NCBI GenBank assembly: GCA_018063125.1 | Contig: JAGOQY010000004.1 | Span: 1 to 33,531, forward strand | DNA length: 33,531 nt | Reading direction: 5' to 3' | From: Patescibacteria group bacterium | GTDB taxonomy: Bacteria > Patescibacteriota > Patescibacteriia > 2-12-FULL-60-25 | Part shown: positions 6,794 to 15,483 of the stretch, one piece after another | How the letters are laid out: each line of letters starts with the position of its first letter | How positions within the stretch are numbered: the stretch's first letter is position 1 | Made by a program: the position numbers and the translations under genes | The notes under the pieces: model-generated | What the model saw: the letters and a program-made list of their open reading frames with translations, nothing else | The model's database searches: none | Told to the model about the DNA's origin: nothing

Positions 6794-9700
6794 TTACGTA
6801 GCGATTTTGACCGAGTCTTTTCCGAGAAGTTCTTCCAGCAATCTCACCACTTCTTCACTCCAGGCAATCTTGGATGATGTTTTGATTCTTCGCTGGCCAT
6901 CAAAATCATCGATGAGGAAATACACGGGATGTTGCCCTGCATGCGAATCAAAGATTTTTCGGAGACGAATCAGGATCGTTTCTGGAAGATTTGCGCGTAG
7001 ATGAATATTCACGGGATCTGCAGACGTCTCAACCGGCTTCGGCGCTTCTGGCTTCCAGCTGGATTCTTCCCGAGCGATTTCTGCTGCGTTTTCTTGCGTG
7101 AGAATAAATGCGGTCTCGACGAGGATCTTCATCTCTCCTTCTTTTTCCTGCGGACGCCCCATCACGACAAGCGGTGTGTCTACTTCCCAGCACCCCGGAA
7201 GGTCGGTCAGAACACGGGGAAACACGACGGCTTCCACGCTCCCCGAAAGATCTTCGATCTTTGCGAACACCATCGGTTCGTTGTTCTTTGTAAGAATCTT
7301 CTTCGAGAGCGTGAGCACGCCGCCAATGCGGACCTTCTTCTCTTTCTTAAATTCATGCAGTTTCGCGATCGGCGTGATGCGCTCCCCTAGCTGAACCGAG
7401 AACTCTCGGAACGGATGCTCACTAACATACAGGCCCAAAAGCTCTTTTTCCCAGGCCAACATGTCGCGTTTCTGCGCTGGCGGAGCCTTTTTGAGAATCA
7501 AGGAACCGCTCGAGACCTCGGCGGACGGCCCGGAGACCGCAAACAGGTTGAACTGACCCGAAGCTTCTTCGCGTTGGCGCTCTTTGTGGAACTGGATGAT
7601 CGTCTCCAAATTAAAGAGCAACATTCCTCGATCACCAAAACGATCCATTGCTCCAGATCGGATCAAACATTCCAACGACTTCCGGTTCACAGTTTTACCC
7701 GGCAAGCGAAGCACAAAATCCGCGAGGTCTTTGTACGGACCGTTCGTCTTTCGTTCTGCGATCATGTGATCAACCACATCTTCTCCGAGGCCCTTGATCG
7801 CGAGGAGCCCGAATCGGATGGTTTGGTTGCCCTTCAAGAGCTCGTCCTTCACGACAGAGAATCGACCGTATGATTCATTCACGTCTGGAGGAAGTACTGC
7901 GATGTTCATCTTGCGACATTCTTCGACTTCGATGGTGATGCGATCAATGTTTGTGCAGTCAGAATTCAGAAGACCAGCCATGAAGCACTCGGGATAGTGG
8001 GCTTTCAGGTACGCCGTTTGATAGGCGATCAGAGCGTAGCAAGCCGCGTGAGACTTGTTGAATCCGTAGGCCGCAAATTCCTCGAACTGCTGAAAAATAT
8101 CCGCGGCGGTTTTTTTCTCAACGCCATTTTTTTCTGAACCAGAAATAAACTTCTCACGCATCTCGGCCATGAGCTTGGCGATCTTCTTGCCCATGGCTTT
8201 TCTCAGCGTGTCAGCCTCACCACCGGTGAAGCCCGCCATATCTTTAGACACTTGCATGACTTGCTCCTGATACACGGGAATTCCATACGTGTTTCCAAGC
8301 GCATTTTTCAGCAACGGATGCATGTATGAAATGCGTTCTTTTCCGTGCTTTCGGGCAATAAACGACTCAATGAACTGCATTGGACCCGGACGATACAGCG
8401 CCACCATGGCGATAATGTCTTCGATGACCGTGGGCTTCAGTTCCTTGATGTACTTCTTCATCCCTTCGGATTCCAACTGAAAGACGCCCGTCGTCTTTCC
8501 TTGACCGAGAAGCTCGTACGTTTTTTGGTCGTCGAGCGGGATGGTATCAATATCAATCTTGTCACCATGGACCGCTTCGATGATCTCAATTCCATCACGA
8601 ATGATCGTGAGGTTTGAGAGACCGAGAAAGTCCATCTTGAGGAGACCTGCGACTTCAGATGAGTGCAGAGAATATTGGATAACCTGCGCCACGTCACCGC
8701 CCTGAGCCTTCTGCAGTGGCGCATATTCCACGAGTGGACGCGGCGCGATCACAATTCCACACGCATGTTGAGATGCGTGACGGGAAGTTCCCTCCAATTT
8801 GATGGCCAAATCAATGAGCTGTTTCACGCGTTGCTCCCCTTCGTACATAGCGCGCAGCTCGGGATTTTCTTTGATCGAAATCGCGAGTGGAATGTGTTTT
8901 CCCTGTACTGGCGGCGGGATTGCTTTTGCGACACGATCCACCTCCTGAAACGTCCACCCAAGCACGCGGCTCACATCTCGAACCGCCGCGCGTGCCGCCA
9001 TGGTTCCGAACGTGATAATCCCCGCCACACGATCTGCCCCATATTTCTCGCTGACGTATTGAATCACATCCTTGCGCTTTACATCATCGAAGTCCATATC
9101 CACATCCGGCATGGAGATACGGTCCGGATTCAGAAACCGCTCAAAGAGCAGACCGTACTTTAGGGGATCCAAGTTGGTGATGCGGAGAACGTACGCAACG
9201 ATAGATCCGGCCGCCGATCCACGGCCCGGACCCACCACCACCCCGTGATTTTTCGCCCAGTTCACGTAGTCCTGCACAATCAAGAAGTATGCCGCAAACC
9301 CCATGCGCTCAATCGTGGCCAATTCAAACTCGAGACGCTCTTTCGCCTCGGTTGTGGCTTCGGCTCCATATCGCTCTTCAAAACCAATGAAACAAAGCTC
9401 CCGGAGATACCCATCTTCTGTTTTTCCTTCGGGAACCTCGAAAACGGGAAGATGGTTCTTCCCCAACTCGATCTTCACATTGCATCGATCCGCAATCTTA
9501 CGCGTATTTTCGATGGCTTCTGGGAGATCCGCAAATGCGGCAATCATCTCTTCTGGGCTGGTCAAAGAATGATCCAAGCCTGCGATCGAAGAACGGTTGT
9601 TATCTGCCAATGTTTTCCCATCATGAATACACTGAAGTGCGTCCTGAGCATCGCTATCGTCTGGACGGAGATAGTGGACGTCTTTCGTCGCAACCAAAGG

Positions 9701-10330
9701 CGCTCCCGTCTTCTTTGAAAGCTCAACAATCTGATTATTCACGTCGATCTGGGATGCCGATTCTGGGTGATGCACCAATTCAAGAAAATAGTTCTCTTTT
9801 CCAAAAATCTCCTGAAACGTCCGAACGACCGTCTCCGCCTTCTCCGCATCATGCGAAGCTAATGCCTTTGAAACCTCGCTCTTCAAACAACCAGAAAGCG
9901 CGATAATCCCCTTTCCGTACATTCGGAAAAGGTCTTTATCCATACGCGGCTTGTAGTAAAACCCGTCGAGATACGAAATAGAAACCAGACGGAGGAGATT
10001 CTGATATCCCTCGTTGGTCTCTGCGAGCAACGTGATATGCGAAACGTACTCGTCGATACGCGGGCGCTTCTCGGTGTACTTATTGGGCGCGACGTACGCC
10101 TCAACGCCAATAATCGGCTTGATCCCCGCTTTTGTCGCCGCTTCAAAGAATTCGATCGCGCCGTAGAGCGCCGCATGGTCGGTCAACGCGATCGCGTCAT
10201 ATCCCTGCTCTTTTGCACGCGCCACAAGATCGCCAACATCCCCCATCGCATCCAACAGCGAATACATCGAGTGGGCATGGAGATGGACGAACGGGGATTT
10301 TGATATGACGTTTTCTACTTGATCTGACAT
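6794..10330 (-). CDS. dnaE: DNA polymerase III subunit alpha (replicative polymerase, DnaE1 type)
   Basis: This is the catalytic subunit of the replicative DNA polymerase, a C-family enzyme. In order it has an N-terminal PHP domain (FVHLHAHS near the start, ALTDHAALYG, later TKDVHY), palm and thumb with GPGRGSAAGS and the catalytic PDVDMDFDD motif (about residues 408-416 from this start), fingers with the conserved YRPGP, YQEQVMQ and AYGFNKSHA segments, a helix-hairpin-helix region, and an OB-fold (VRIGGVLTLSKKI). Length (1178 residues) is normal. I chose the ATG at 10330 because family proteins usually begin shortly before the PHP HLHxH motif and GTAAGAG precedes it. An ATG at 10357 (or TTG at 10360) would add about ten residues. 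HLHAHS shows a PHP metal site is at least partly kept; whether it proofreads cannot be told from sequence alone. Confidence 0.97.
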   Translation of the reverse strand: MSDQVENVISKSPFVHLHAHSMYSLLDAMGDVGDLVARAKEQGYDAIALTDHAALYGAIEFFEAATKAGIKPIIGVEAYVAPNKYTEKRPRIDEYVSHITLLAETNEGYQNLLRLVSISYLDGFYYKPRMDKDLFRMYGKGIIALSGCLKSEVSKALASHDAEKAETVVRTFQEIFGKENYFLELVHHPESASQIDVNNQIVELSKKTGAPLVATKDVHYLRPDDSDAQDALQCIHDGKTLADNNRSSIAGLDHSLTSPEEMIAAFADLPEAIENTRKIADRCNVKIELGKNHLPVFEVPEGKTEDGYLRELCFIGFEERYGAEATTEAKERLEFELATIERMGFAAYFLIVQDYVNWAKNHGVVVGPGRGSAAGSIVAYVLRITNLDPLKYGLLFERFLNPDRISMPDVDMDFDDVKRKDVIQYVSEKYGADRVAGIITFGTMAARAAVRDVSRVLGWTFQEVDRVAKAIPPPVQGKHIPLAISIKENPELRAMYEGEQRVKQLIDLAIKLEGTSRHASQHACGIVIAPRPLVEYAPLQKAQGGDVAQVIQYSLHSSEVAGLLKMDFLGLSNLTIIRDGIEIIEAVHGDKIDIDTIPLDDQKTYELLGQGKTTGVFQLESEGMKKYIKELKPTVIEDIIAMVALYRPGPMQFIESFIARKHGKERISYMHPLLKNALGNTYGIPVYQEQVMQVSKDMAGFTGGEADTLRKAMGKKIAKLMAEMREKFISGSEKNGVEKKTAADIFQQFEEFAAYGFNKSHAACYALIAYQTAYLKAHYPECFMAGLLNSDCTNIDRITIEVEECRKMNIAVLPPDVNESYGRFSVVKDELLKGNQTIRFGLLAIKGLGEDVVDHMIAERKTNGPYKDLADFVLRLPGKTVNRKSLECLIRSGAMDRFGDRGMLLFNLETIIQFHKERQREEASGQFNLFAVSGPSAEVSSGSLILKKAPPAQKRDMLAWEKELLGLYVSEHPFREFSVQLGERITPIAKLHEFKKEKKVRIGGVLTLSKKILTKNNEPMVFAKIEDLSGSVEAVVFPRVLTDLPGCWEVDTPLVVMGRPQEKEGEMKILVETAFILTQENAAEIAREESSWKPEAPKPVETSADPVNIHLRANLPETILIRLRKIFDSHAGQHPVYFLIDDFDGQRRIKTSSKIAWSEEVVRLLEELLGKDSVKIAT

Positions 10331-10395
10331 AACTCTTACGGGTTGACTTACTGTCATCAATCTGTTATCTTTTTGTCATCACGACGAGGGCAGGT

Positions 10396-10923
10396 TCACG
10401 GGGTTTCGTCCCTGTGTAATTGGCCCTCTTTGTGTTTTTGTAGCTTTTTTTGCAGTCCATTCATAAAATCAATTCGATCCGTTGCCACTGCTTTTAATAG
10501 AGCCGAATACTTTTTTACATGAGGAATTAATAGTCTGCCTAATTTCTTTTCTTTCAATAAATGCTGGACGAGGCATGCAAAATCACCGTCACCTGTGACA
10601 ATGACGGCTTCATCATAATTTGGCCATTCAATCATGGCATGTAGCACAAGCTCGGCATCAACGTTCCCTTTTACCGTCCCGTTGGGAAGGGTCAGTGTTT
10701 GTTTGAAAATGAGGATAAAACCAACTGACTGTAAATACGTGTATAACGGCTGATTTTTTGGAATGAGCCCTATAAATAAATAGGCTCGCTCGACAGCATA
10801 CTTTTCTTTTAAATACCGACGAAAGCGACCAAAATCTAAATCCCACCCCTGATCTTTGATAGCCAAATTAAGATTTTGACTATCAATAAATGCGTATCGG
10901 GTGGTCTTGATTTTATGAGTCAT
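10396..10923 (-). CDS. NYN-domain protein (PIN-like putative ribonuclease)
   Basis: The 175-residue product is one NYN (LabA/TIGR00288-like) domain. The acidic residues expected of the PIN-like metal site are visible: Asp in YAFIDSQNLN near the start, Asp in KGNVDAELV, and both Asp residues in VTGDGDF. The family is thought to cleave RNA or act in RNA processing; the substrate here is unknown. The tail is basic and polar (about 150-175), which would suit nucleic acid binding. The ATG at 10923 gives the compact form; a GTG at 10944 would add seven residues. The gene is clearly more AT-rich than its neighbours (about 35% G+C at 10441-10500), as is the small ORF upstream, which hints at recent acquisition. 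No strong Shine-Dalgarno sequence is seen. Confidence 0.85.
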   Translation of the reverse strand: MTHKIKTTRYAFIDSQNLNLAIKDQGWDLDFGRFRRYLKEKYAVERAYLFIGLIPKNQPLYTYLQSVGFILIFKQTLTLPNGTVKGNVDAELVLHAMIEWPNYDEAVIVTGDGDFACLVQHLLKEKKLGRLLIPHVKKYSALLKAVATDRIDFMNGLQKKLQKHKEGQLHRDETP

Positions 10924-11081
10924 ATTATATTCTGCTGACGGCACGAGGCCTGCAGAAATTCAGATACATCTACCTAACAAAAAACGGAGGATCCAATTTG
11001 GAGAGCTTGCACCTTTTGATGCATTATTTCAATAGAGCTAGCCAACTTTATCCCCATCCCAACTATTCTCAAAAAGTATGA

Positions 11082-11300
11082 CTATCGTCTCCCTATCTTT
11101 GCCAGCTCAAGATGATTCTCAATAATGGAAACTAACAAATTTTCGTATTTTTCGGAGGTCACCTCATCCCAAAGAATAGCCGCTTCAAGTGCTTTTAATC
11201 GAAAATCTTGATAGAGATCAAAAACTAATCTCTGATCTTTGTGCAAATCATGTAGCGCCTCAGTAGCTTCACTTAAGTTCATATGATGGAATGCGAGCAC
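11082..11300 (-). CDS. Small hypothetical helical protein
   Basis: The product is not recognised. The 72-residue frame is predicted to be entirely helical with no membrane segment, and it is rich in Leu, Glu and Ala (for example LKALEAAILWDEVTSEKYENL). The GTG at 11300 overlaps the TAG stop of the upstream gene (TAGTG), allowing translational coupling; an ATG at 11282 would give 66 residues. Composition is AT-rich like the NYN gene 160 bases downstream, and the two could form one acquired unit. A small partner of the NYN nuclease is possible but nothing in the sequence proves it. It may also be spurious. Confidence 0.5.
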   Translation of the reverse strand: MLAFHHMNLSEATEALHDLHKDQRLVFDLYQDFRLKALEAAILWDEVTSEKYENLLVSIIENHLELAKIGRR

Positions 11301-11623
11301 TACTCGTCGTCTTCGTCTGCCTTCCCCTTCTTTGATCTTCGTTTCTCTTTTTTCTCTTCGGAAGACTGGAGAAAGGAGAGGAGCGTTCGTCCACCTTCGG
11401 CGAGCATGCCGAGGTAGCCCACGGAGGATTCGAGGCGTTCTTTGATTCCCATCACCGCTTTCTCTACGCGTGTAATTTTTTCGCGTGTTTCTGTGACGGT
11501 CTGATTAGCTTGATGAAGAAGCTTCGCGAGCTCGTAGAGTGCCCAGGTGAGGAAAACCGCGACCCAACCGAGGGCGATAGCGGCGACGAGATAAAAAATA
11601 TCCTGTGTCGTAGCGAGTGTCAT
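11300..11623 (-). CDS. Small membrane protein with coiled coil (DUF948-like)
   Basis: The 107-residue product has one N-terminal transmembrane helix (about 8-32, IFYLVAAIALGWVAVFLTWALYEL). A coiled-coil segment follows (about 33-70, HQANQTVTETREKITRVEKAV), and the tail is highly charged (EEKKEKRRSKKGKADEDDE). This layout matches small DUF948-type or YtxH-type envelope proteins of unknown function. AGGAG lies just upstream of the ATG, but only 3 nt away. A possible extended -10 element and a strong hairpin sit directly upstream, separating it from the pheT operon. Confidence 0.82.
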   Translation of the reverse strand: MTLATTQDIFYLVAAIALGWVAVFLTWALYELAKLLHQANQTVTETREKITRVEKAVMGIKERLESSVGYLGMLAEGGRTLLSFLQSSEEKKEKRRSKKGKADEDDE

Positions 11624-11631
11624 ATGCTCCT

Positions 11632-11640
11632 ATGATAGCA
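11632..11640 (-). promoter_or_regulatory. Possible extended -10 promoter for the small membrane protein gene
   Basis: On the - strand TGCTATCAT ends 8 nt before the ATG at 11623 and directly follows the 11643-11668 hairpin. An AGGAG lies between the element and the start codon. A start 7 nt downstream would therefore leave almost no leader and cut through that AGGAG. Promoter or chance cannot be settled from sequence. Confidence 0.35.
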
Positions 11641-11642
11641 CA

Positions 11643-11668
11643 CACCCGACGCGTTTTGGCGTCGGGTG
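11643..11668. terminator. 10-bp GC-rich hairpin ending the pheT operon
   Basis: CACCCGACGC (11643-11652) pairs perfectly with GCGTCGGGTG (11659-11668) around a 6-nt loop, shortly after the stop of the small gene at 11673 on the - strand. No U-run follows on either strand, so it is either a non-canonical terminator or an mRNA 3'-end protecting hairpin. Confidence 0.5.
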
Positions 11669-11672
11669 GGAG

Positions 11673-11936
11673 TCAGGAGTCGATGATGGCGCATTGGCGC
11701 GCGACATCGTAAATGAACTGAACGGGACGAAACTCGTTCCCGATGATGAGACGGCCGTGCAGGAGAAAGTGATTCGGCTCTCGCTCGACTCGGTACGCCC
11801 CGTCGAGATGAACCTCGACCGGATATGACATCTCTTCCGCCCGAAACGACAGCATTCGCGGTCGTTCGGGCGTGTGGTCGAAAAGCGCAACGGCGAGACC
11901 CATGCGATCGGGCCCGCTCGTGATCGTCAAACGCAT
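11673..11936 (-). CDS. Small hypothetical protein at the end of the pheST operon
   Basis: The product is not recognised. The 87-residue frame has a mixed alpha-beta look, with alternating hydrophobic strands (RLTITSG, GLAVALFD, HFLLHGRLII, VQFIYDV), and no signal or membrane segment. It is predicted to be a small soluble domain. The start is well supported: GGAGGAGGA (11941-11949) precedes the ATG at Shine-Dalgarno distance, one of the clearest ribosome binding sites in the window. It is the last gene of the - strand run and lies 63 bases after pheT, with a hairpin on each side. Overlapping frames of similar length on the same strand lack such a site. Confidence 0.72.
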   Translation of the reverse strand: MRLTITSGPDRMGLAVALFDHTPERPRMLSFRAEEMSYPVEVHLDGAYRVEREPNHFLLHGRLIIGNEFRPVQFIYDVARQCAIIDS

Positions 11937-11950
11937 GAAGTCCTCCTCCG

Positions 11951-11967
11951 CCTTTCACCGTGAAAGG
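11951..11967 (-). other. Short hairpin between pheT and the downstream small gene
   Basis: CCTTTCA and TGAAAGG form a perfect 7-bp stem with a 3-nt loop, placed right before the GGAGGAGGA ribosome binding site. There is no U-run. It could stabilise the pheT 3' end or modulate translation of the next gene. Confidence 0.4.
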
Positions 11968-11999
11968 ACTCCCAAAGATGTCAGATTTTCCTCTTTTCG

Positions 12000-14393
12000 T
12001 CAACCCCGGACCTCGGCTTTGAAATGTTCTTTCAGCGACAGGATCGCTTTTTCCATGGCCGCATCAACTTCCTTACTTTCGAGCGTTCGATCCGCATGCG
12101 AGAAGGTCAGGTGCATCCCGAGCGATTTCTTTCCTTCTGGCAGATTTTTTCCTTCGTAGGTATCAAACCACTCCACCGCGATGATGAGCGGATCTGCGCG
12201 TCGAATTTCGCGTGCCACGTCGTCGTATTCCGCACGACGATCCACCACGACGGCGAGATCACGCTTCGCTTCGGGGAATGCGGGAATCGGAATGTATTGC
12301 TTCTTGTGAGATGCCTGTTTGATCACATGTTCCAATGGCATATCGACAAGCGCAACGCGGCCATCCAGTTTGAAATTCTTTGCGATGGTCGGCGAAACTT
12401 CTCCGACGGTGGCGATCAGTTTTCCATTGGAAAACGCTTGGACCGATCGACCGCCGTGCCAAAACGAATCATTCTGCAGACGGCGCCAAGCAATCTCAGA
12501 AATTCCCATCGTGTCGAATAAATGCTCCACGTAGCCTTTTGCTTCGCGCCACGGCTCCTTCATTCCCATGAACAATCCTCCAAGCTCCAGCTCTTCAGCT
12601 GGAAGCTCGCGATTCCCCTCCGACGGGTAGTAGACGTTCGCGACTTCAAAGAGACGTTCTTCGGAGAAACGTTCCTGATTCTGTGCGGCAACCTCGAGAA
12701 GAGATGGAAGAAGACTCGTGCGCATCACTTCGAAATCCGAGGAAAGCGGATTGGAGATCGCGAGCATGCGTTCCGGATCGTACCCGGCTTTTTTCGCGAG
12801 GGCTTTGGAGATAAACGAATAGGTATAGGTCTCCGTCATTCCGGCGCCCTTGGAGATACATCGAACATGTTTCTCCCACATCAATTCTGGATCACGCGGA
12901 CGGTTTGCGAGTCCAACGGGAAAAATAGCGGGGATGTTCGCGTAACCCTCCACACGTGCGATTTCCTCGACGAGATCGCGACCAGATTCAATGTCCTTAT
13001 CGCGCCACCACGGAACCCGTGCCGTAATTTTCTTTCCCGTCGTTTTCACGATAAATCCAAGACGACGAAGAATTGTCACCATTTCTTTCTGCGTCTTTGT
13101 CACTCCGATGAGCGAATTCGCTTCATCGGTCGTCACGCTGTACGAGACAGGCTTGTATTTCGTTTCTCCGACATCCGTCGCGCTCACCACTTTCCCGCCC
13201 GCAACTTCAAGAATCAATTCAACCATGCGAGCCAATGCAATCGGCGCAGATGCATTCGACAAGCCTTTTTCAAATCGCTGTTGTGCGTCTGTCTGAATGT
13301 TCAATTTACGTGCGCCTTTTCGGACAATCACTTCATCAAAATTTGCGGCTTCAACAATGACATCCGTTGTCGCATCAGAAACACCGGTCGCTTTTCCGCC
13401 GATGACTCCTGCAACCGCGATCGGATTTTTCTTGTCCGCGATCACGAGAATCGTATCGTCGAGTTCGTAGGTTTTTCCATCCAACGCTTCGATCTTCTCC
13501 CCAGCTCGTGCGAGACGGACATCAATCGAACCTTCAAACGTGTTCGCATCAAAAACATGCGTTGGCTGGGCAAGTTCCAGCATCACGAAGTTTGAGATGT
13601 CCACGAGATTGTTGATGGAGTTGAGACCGGCGGATGCCAAACGACGACGAAGCCACCACGGCGATGGGCCGACCTTCACCCCTTCGATCTTCGCGGCCAT
13701 GTATCGCGGGCAGAGTTTCTTCGCAGAAATTTTTGCCATCGCGTTCTTTCCAACTTTGACGGGCTTGGACGGCTTCCAGGTAAACGGAACGTCGAGGATC
13801 GCTGAAGCTTCCCGCGCCATTCCCACCATTCCCATCGCATCTACGCGGTTCGTCGTGACTTCAATATCCATCACGACGTCATCAGAGAGTCCCAAAGCAT
13901 CCGCGAGCGGCGTTCCAGCCTTCATCTTCAGCCCGGGAATCATCACACCCAAATCCAAAATTTCTCGATCGGCGTGCGGAAACGCATCAAAGAGGCCGAT
14001 CTCGTTTGCGGCGCAGATCATCCCCTCGCTCGCAACACCGCGGATCTCAATCGGTTCAAGGACAATCGGTTCCCCTTCTCCATGCCACTTCACCTTTGCT
14101 CCGACGAGCGCGACCGCAACCCACTGATCTTTCATTAAATTCGATCCACCGCACACGATCGTGACCTGTCTCGATCCGATATCTGTCACAGCCAAACGCA
14201 GCTTGTCTGCATTCGGATGCGGCTTCACTTCGATAACATGGCCAACAACCACTTTTTCAAGACCAGCTCCCTGCGGAATAATCTTCTCAACCGCCGGACC
14301 CGAAAGTGACATCCGACGCGCAAACTCATCCGGCGTGATCTTTTTGAGATCCGCGTATTGCTTCAACCAGTCGTAGGAGGCGAGAGAGTTCAT
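12000..14393 (-). CDS. pheT: Phenylalanyl-tRNA synthetase beta subunit
   Basis: This is the beta subunit of the alpha2-beta2 enzyme that charges tRNA-Phe. At 797 residues it is full length. The N-terminal EMAP/OB-fold tRNA-binding domain (about 40-150) includes VVVGHVIEVKPHPNADKLRL and IVCGGSN. The B3/B4 editing domain follows (about 210-380), then a B5 domain and the catalytic-like core (LLPSLLEVAAQNQ, LFEVANVYYP). A C-terminal FDX-ACB anticodon-binding fold (about 705-797) contains FPEAKRDLAVVVD. The start lies 3 nt after the pheS stop, so translation is probably coupled. No T-box core sequence precedes pheS or pheT, unlike thrS. Confidence 0.97.
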   Translation of the reverse strand: MNSLASYDWLKQYADLKKITPDEFARRMSLSGPAVEKIIPQGAGLEKVVVGHVIEVKPHPNADKLRLAVTDIGSRQVTIVCGGSNLMKDQWVAVALVGAKVKWHGEGEPIVLEPIEIRGVASEGMICAANEIGLFDAFPHADREILDLGVMIPGLKMKAGTPLADALGLSDDVVMDIEVTTNRVDAMGMVGMAREASAILDVPFTWKPSKPVKVGKNAMAKISAKKLCPRYMAAKIEGVKVGPSPWWLRRRLASAGLNSINNLVDISNFVMLELAQPTHVFDANTFEGSIDVRLARAGEKIEALDGKTYELDDTILVIADKKNPIAVAGVIGGKATGVSDATTDVIVEAANFDEVIVRKGARKLNIQTDAQQRFEKGLSNASAPIALARMVELILEVAGGKVVSATDVGETKYKPVSYSVTTDEANSLIGVTKTQKEMVTILRRLGFIVKTTGKKITARVPWWRDKDIESGRDLVEEIARVEGYANIPAIFPVGLANRPRDPELMWEKHVRCISKGAGMTETYTYSFISKALAKKAGYDPERMLAISNPLSSDFEVMRTSLLPSLLEVAAQNQERFSEERLFEVANVYYPSEGNRELPAEELELGGLFMGMKEPWREAKGYVEHLFDTMGISEIAWRRLQNDSFWHGGRSVQAFSNGKLIATVGEVSPTIAKNFKLDGRVALVDMPLEHVIKQASHKKQYIPIPAFPEAKRDLAVVVDRRAEYDDVAREIRRADPLIIAVEWFDTYEGKNLPEGKKSLGMHLTFSHADRTLESKEVDAAMEKAILSLKEHFKAEVRG

Positions 14394-14396
14394 AGG

Positions 14397-15458
14397 CTAG
14401 AACTGTTTCAAAAACCGAAGATCATTCTTATACAACATGCGGATGTCATCGAGCTGCATCCCCTCCTTCATCATATAGGTACGCTCAACCCCCCACCCGA
14501 ATGCGAGTCCGGAGTATTTCTTTGGATCCACTCCAGCGGCCTTCAAGACGTTTGGATGAAGCATTCCCGCGCCACCAAGCTCGAGCCAACCACGTTTGCA
14601 GGTGCGACATTTCTGTTTGTCCGCTCCAATGCCGGTTCCGTCACAGACGCCGCAAGACACGTCGATCTCAAATGACGGTTCGGTGAAACGAAAATGAAAC
14701 GGACGGAGGCGCGTTTTACGATCTGGTCCGAAAAAGGTTTTGGCGAAATATTCGAGAACGCCTCGAAGATGTGTGATCCCGATCCCTTCATCCACGATGA
14801 CGCCATCAAACTGGTGGAACATTGGGACGTGCGTGACATCAATCTGTCGACGATAGGTCTTCGCAATATTGATCGCACGAATCGGCAGTTTGTTCTCCGA
14901 AAGGATCCGCGCAGTTCCATTTGTTGCATGCGGAGTCAAAATCATCTTTCCAGACTCCGATGAGACGGGTGCGTCCATGAAGAACGTTTCCCATTCATCA
15001 CGAGCCGGATGCTCTTTCGGCATGTTCAATGCTTCGAATGCGTACCAGTCCCAATCAACTTCTGGATAGCGCGTGCGCGTAAAACCAACGCGTTCAAAAA
15101 TCGCCGAGATCTCGTTAATCGCCTGCGTGACGATATGAAGATGACCTTCCGCCGGACGAGCACCCGGTTCTGTCATGTCGACGCGTTCCAAATCAGCGAG
15201 ATTCGCCATGCGCGAATCTTCGATGCGATTTCGTGCAGATCCAATCAGCCGCTCCGCTTCGCGTTTTACCTCGTTTGCCAAAGCGCCCATCGCAGATCGT
15301 TCTTCTGGCGACATGGAAGCGAGACCTTTCAATAGCTCGGTGAGACGTCCTTTACGACCAAGAAACGCGATTTCCACGCGTTCAATATCTTCCATGGTTT
15401 TTGCGCTGGAAAGCTCCTGATCGATATCCAGTTTCAGCGCGTTGAGTTGGTCTTGCAT
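14397..15458 (-). CDS. pheS: Phenylalanyl-tRNA synthetase alpha subunit
   Basis: This is the catalytic alpha subunit that activates Phe and charges tRNA-Phe. The 353-residue protein has an N-terminal coiled-coil arm (about 1-85) followed by the class II core: RYPEVDWDWYAFEALN, THVPMFHQFDG (motif 2 region), FRFTEPSFEIDVSC, and motif 3 in GLAFGWGVERTYMM. The end NDLRFLKQF is typical of the family. A CxxC pair (CGVC and CRTC) inside the core matches a knuckle found in many bacterial PheS. I chose the ATG at 15458, 25 bases after the rseP stop. The upstream TTG at 15497 would overlap rseP and add an atypical His/Cys-rich extension. It is co-transcribed with pheT. Confidence 0.96.
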   Translation of the reverse strand: MQDQLNALKLDIDQELSSAKTMEDIERVEIAFLGRKGRLTELLKGLASMSPEERSAMGALANEVKREAERLIGSARNRIEDSRMANLADLERVDMTEPGARPAEGHLHIVTQAINEISAIFERVGFTRTRYPEVDWDWYAFEALNMPKEHPARDEWETFFMDAPVSSESGKMILTPHATNGTARILSENKLPIRAINIAKTYRRQIDVTHVPMFHQFDGVIVDEGIGITHLRGVLEYFAKTFFGPDRKTRLRPFHFRFTEPSFEIDVSCGVCDGTGIGADKQKCRTCKRGWLELGGAGMLHPNVLKAAGVDPKKYSGLAFGWGVERTYMMKEGMQLDDIRMLYKNDLRFLKQF

Positions 15459-15483
15459 AAGGTGTGGGCAGTGTAACAAATGA

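Noticed and set aside
10924-10930. Perfect TATAAT directly before the NYN gene ATG
   Set aside because: It lies 1 nt before the ATG, so any transcript from it would start inside the gene, and there is no TG extension or spaced -35 box.
11620-12003. Two longer overlapping frames on the same strand as the 87-residue gene
   Set aside because: Only the 11673-11936 frame has a strong ribosome binding site and a protein-like strand pattern; the others are Arg/Ser/Thr-rich.
12522-13595. 357-codon open frame antisense to pheT
   Set aside because: It is fully covered by pheT with conserved domains on the other strand, and shows an unlikely Arg/His/Cys/Phe-rich composition.
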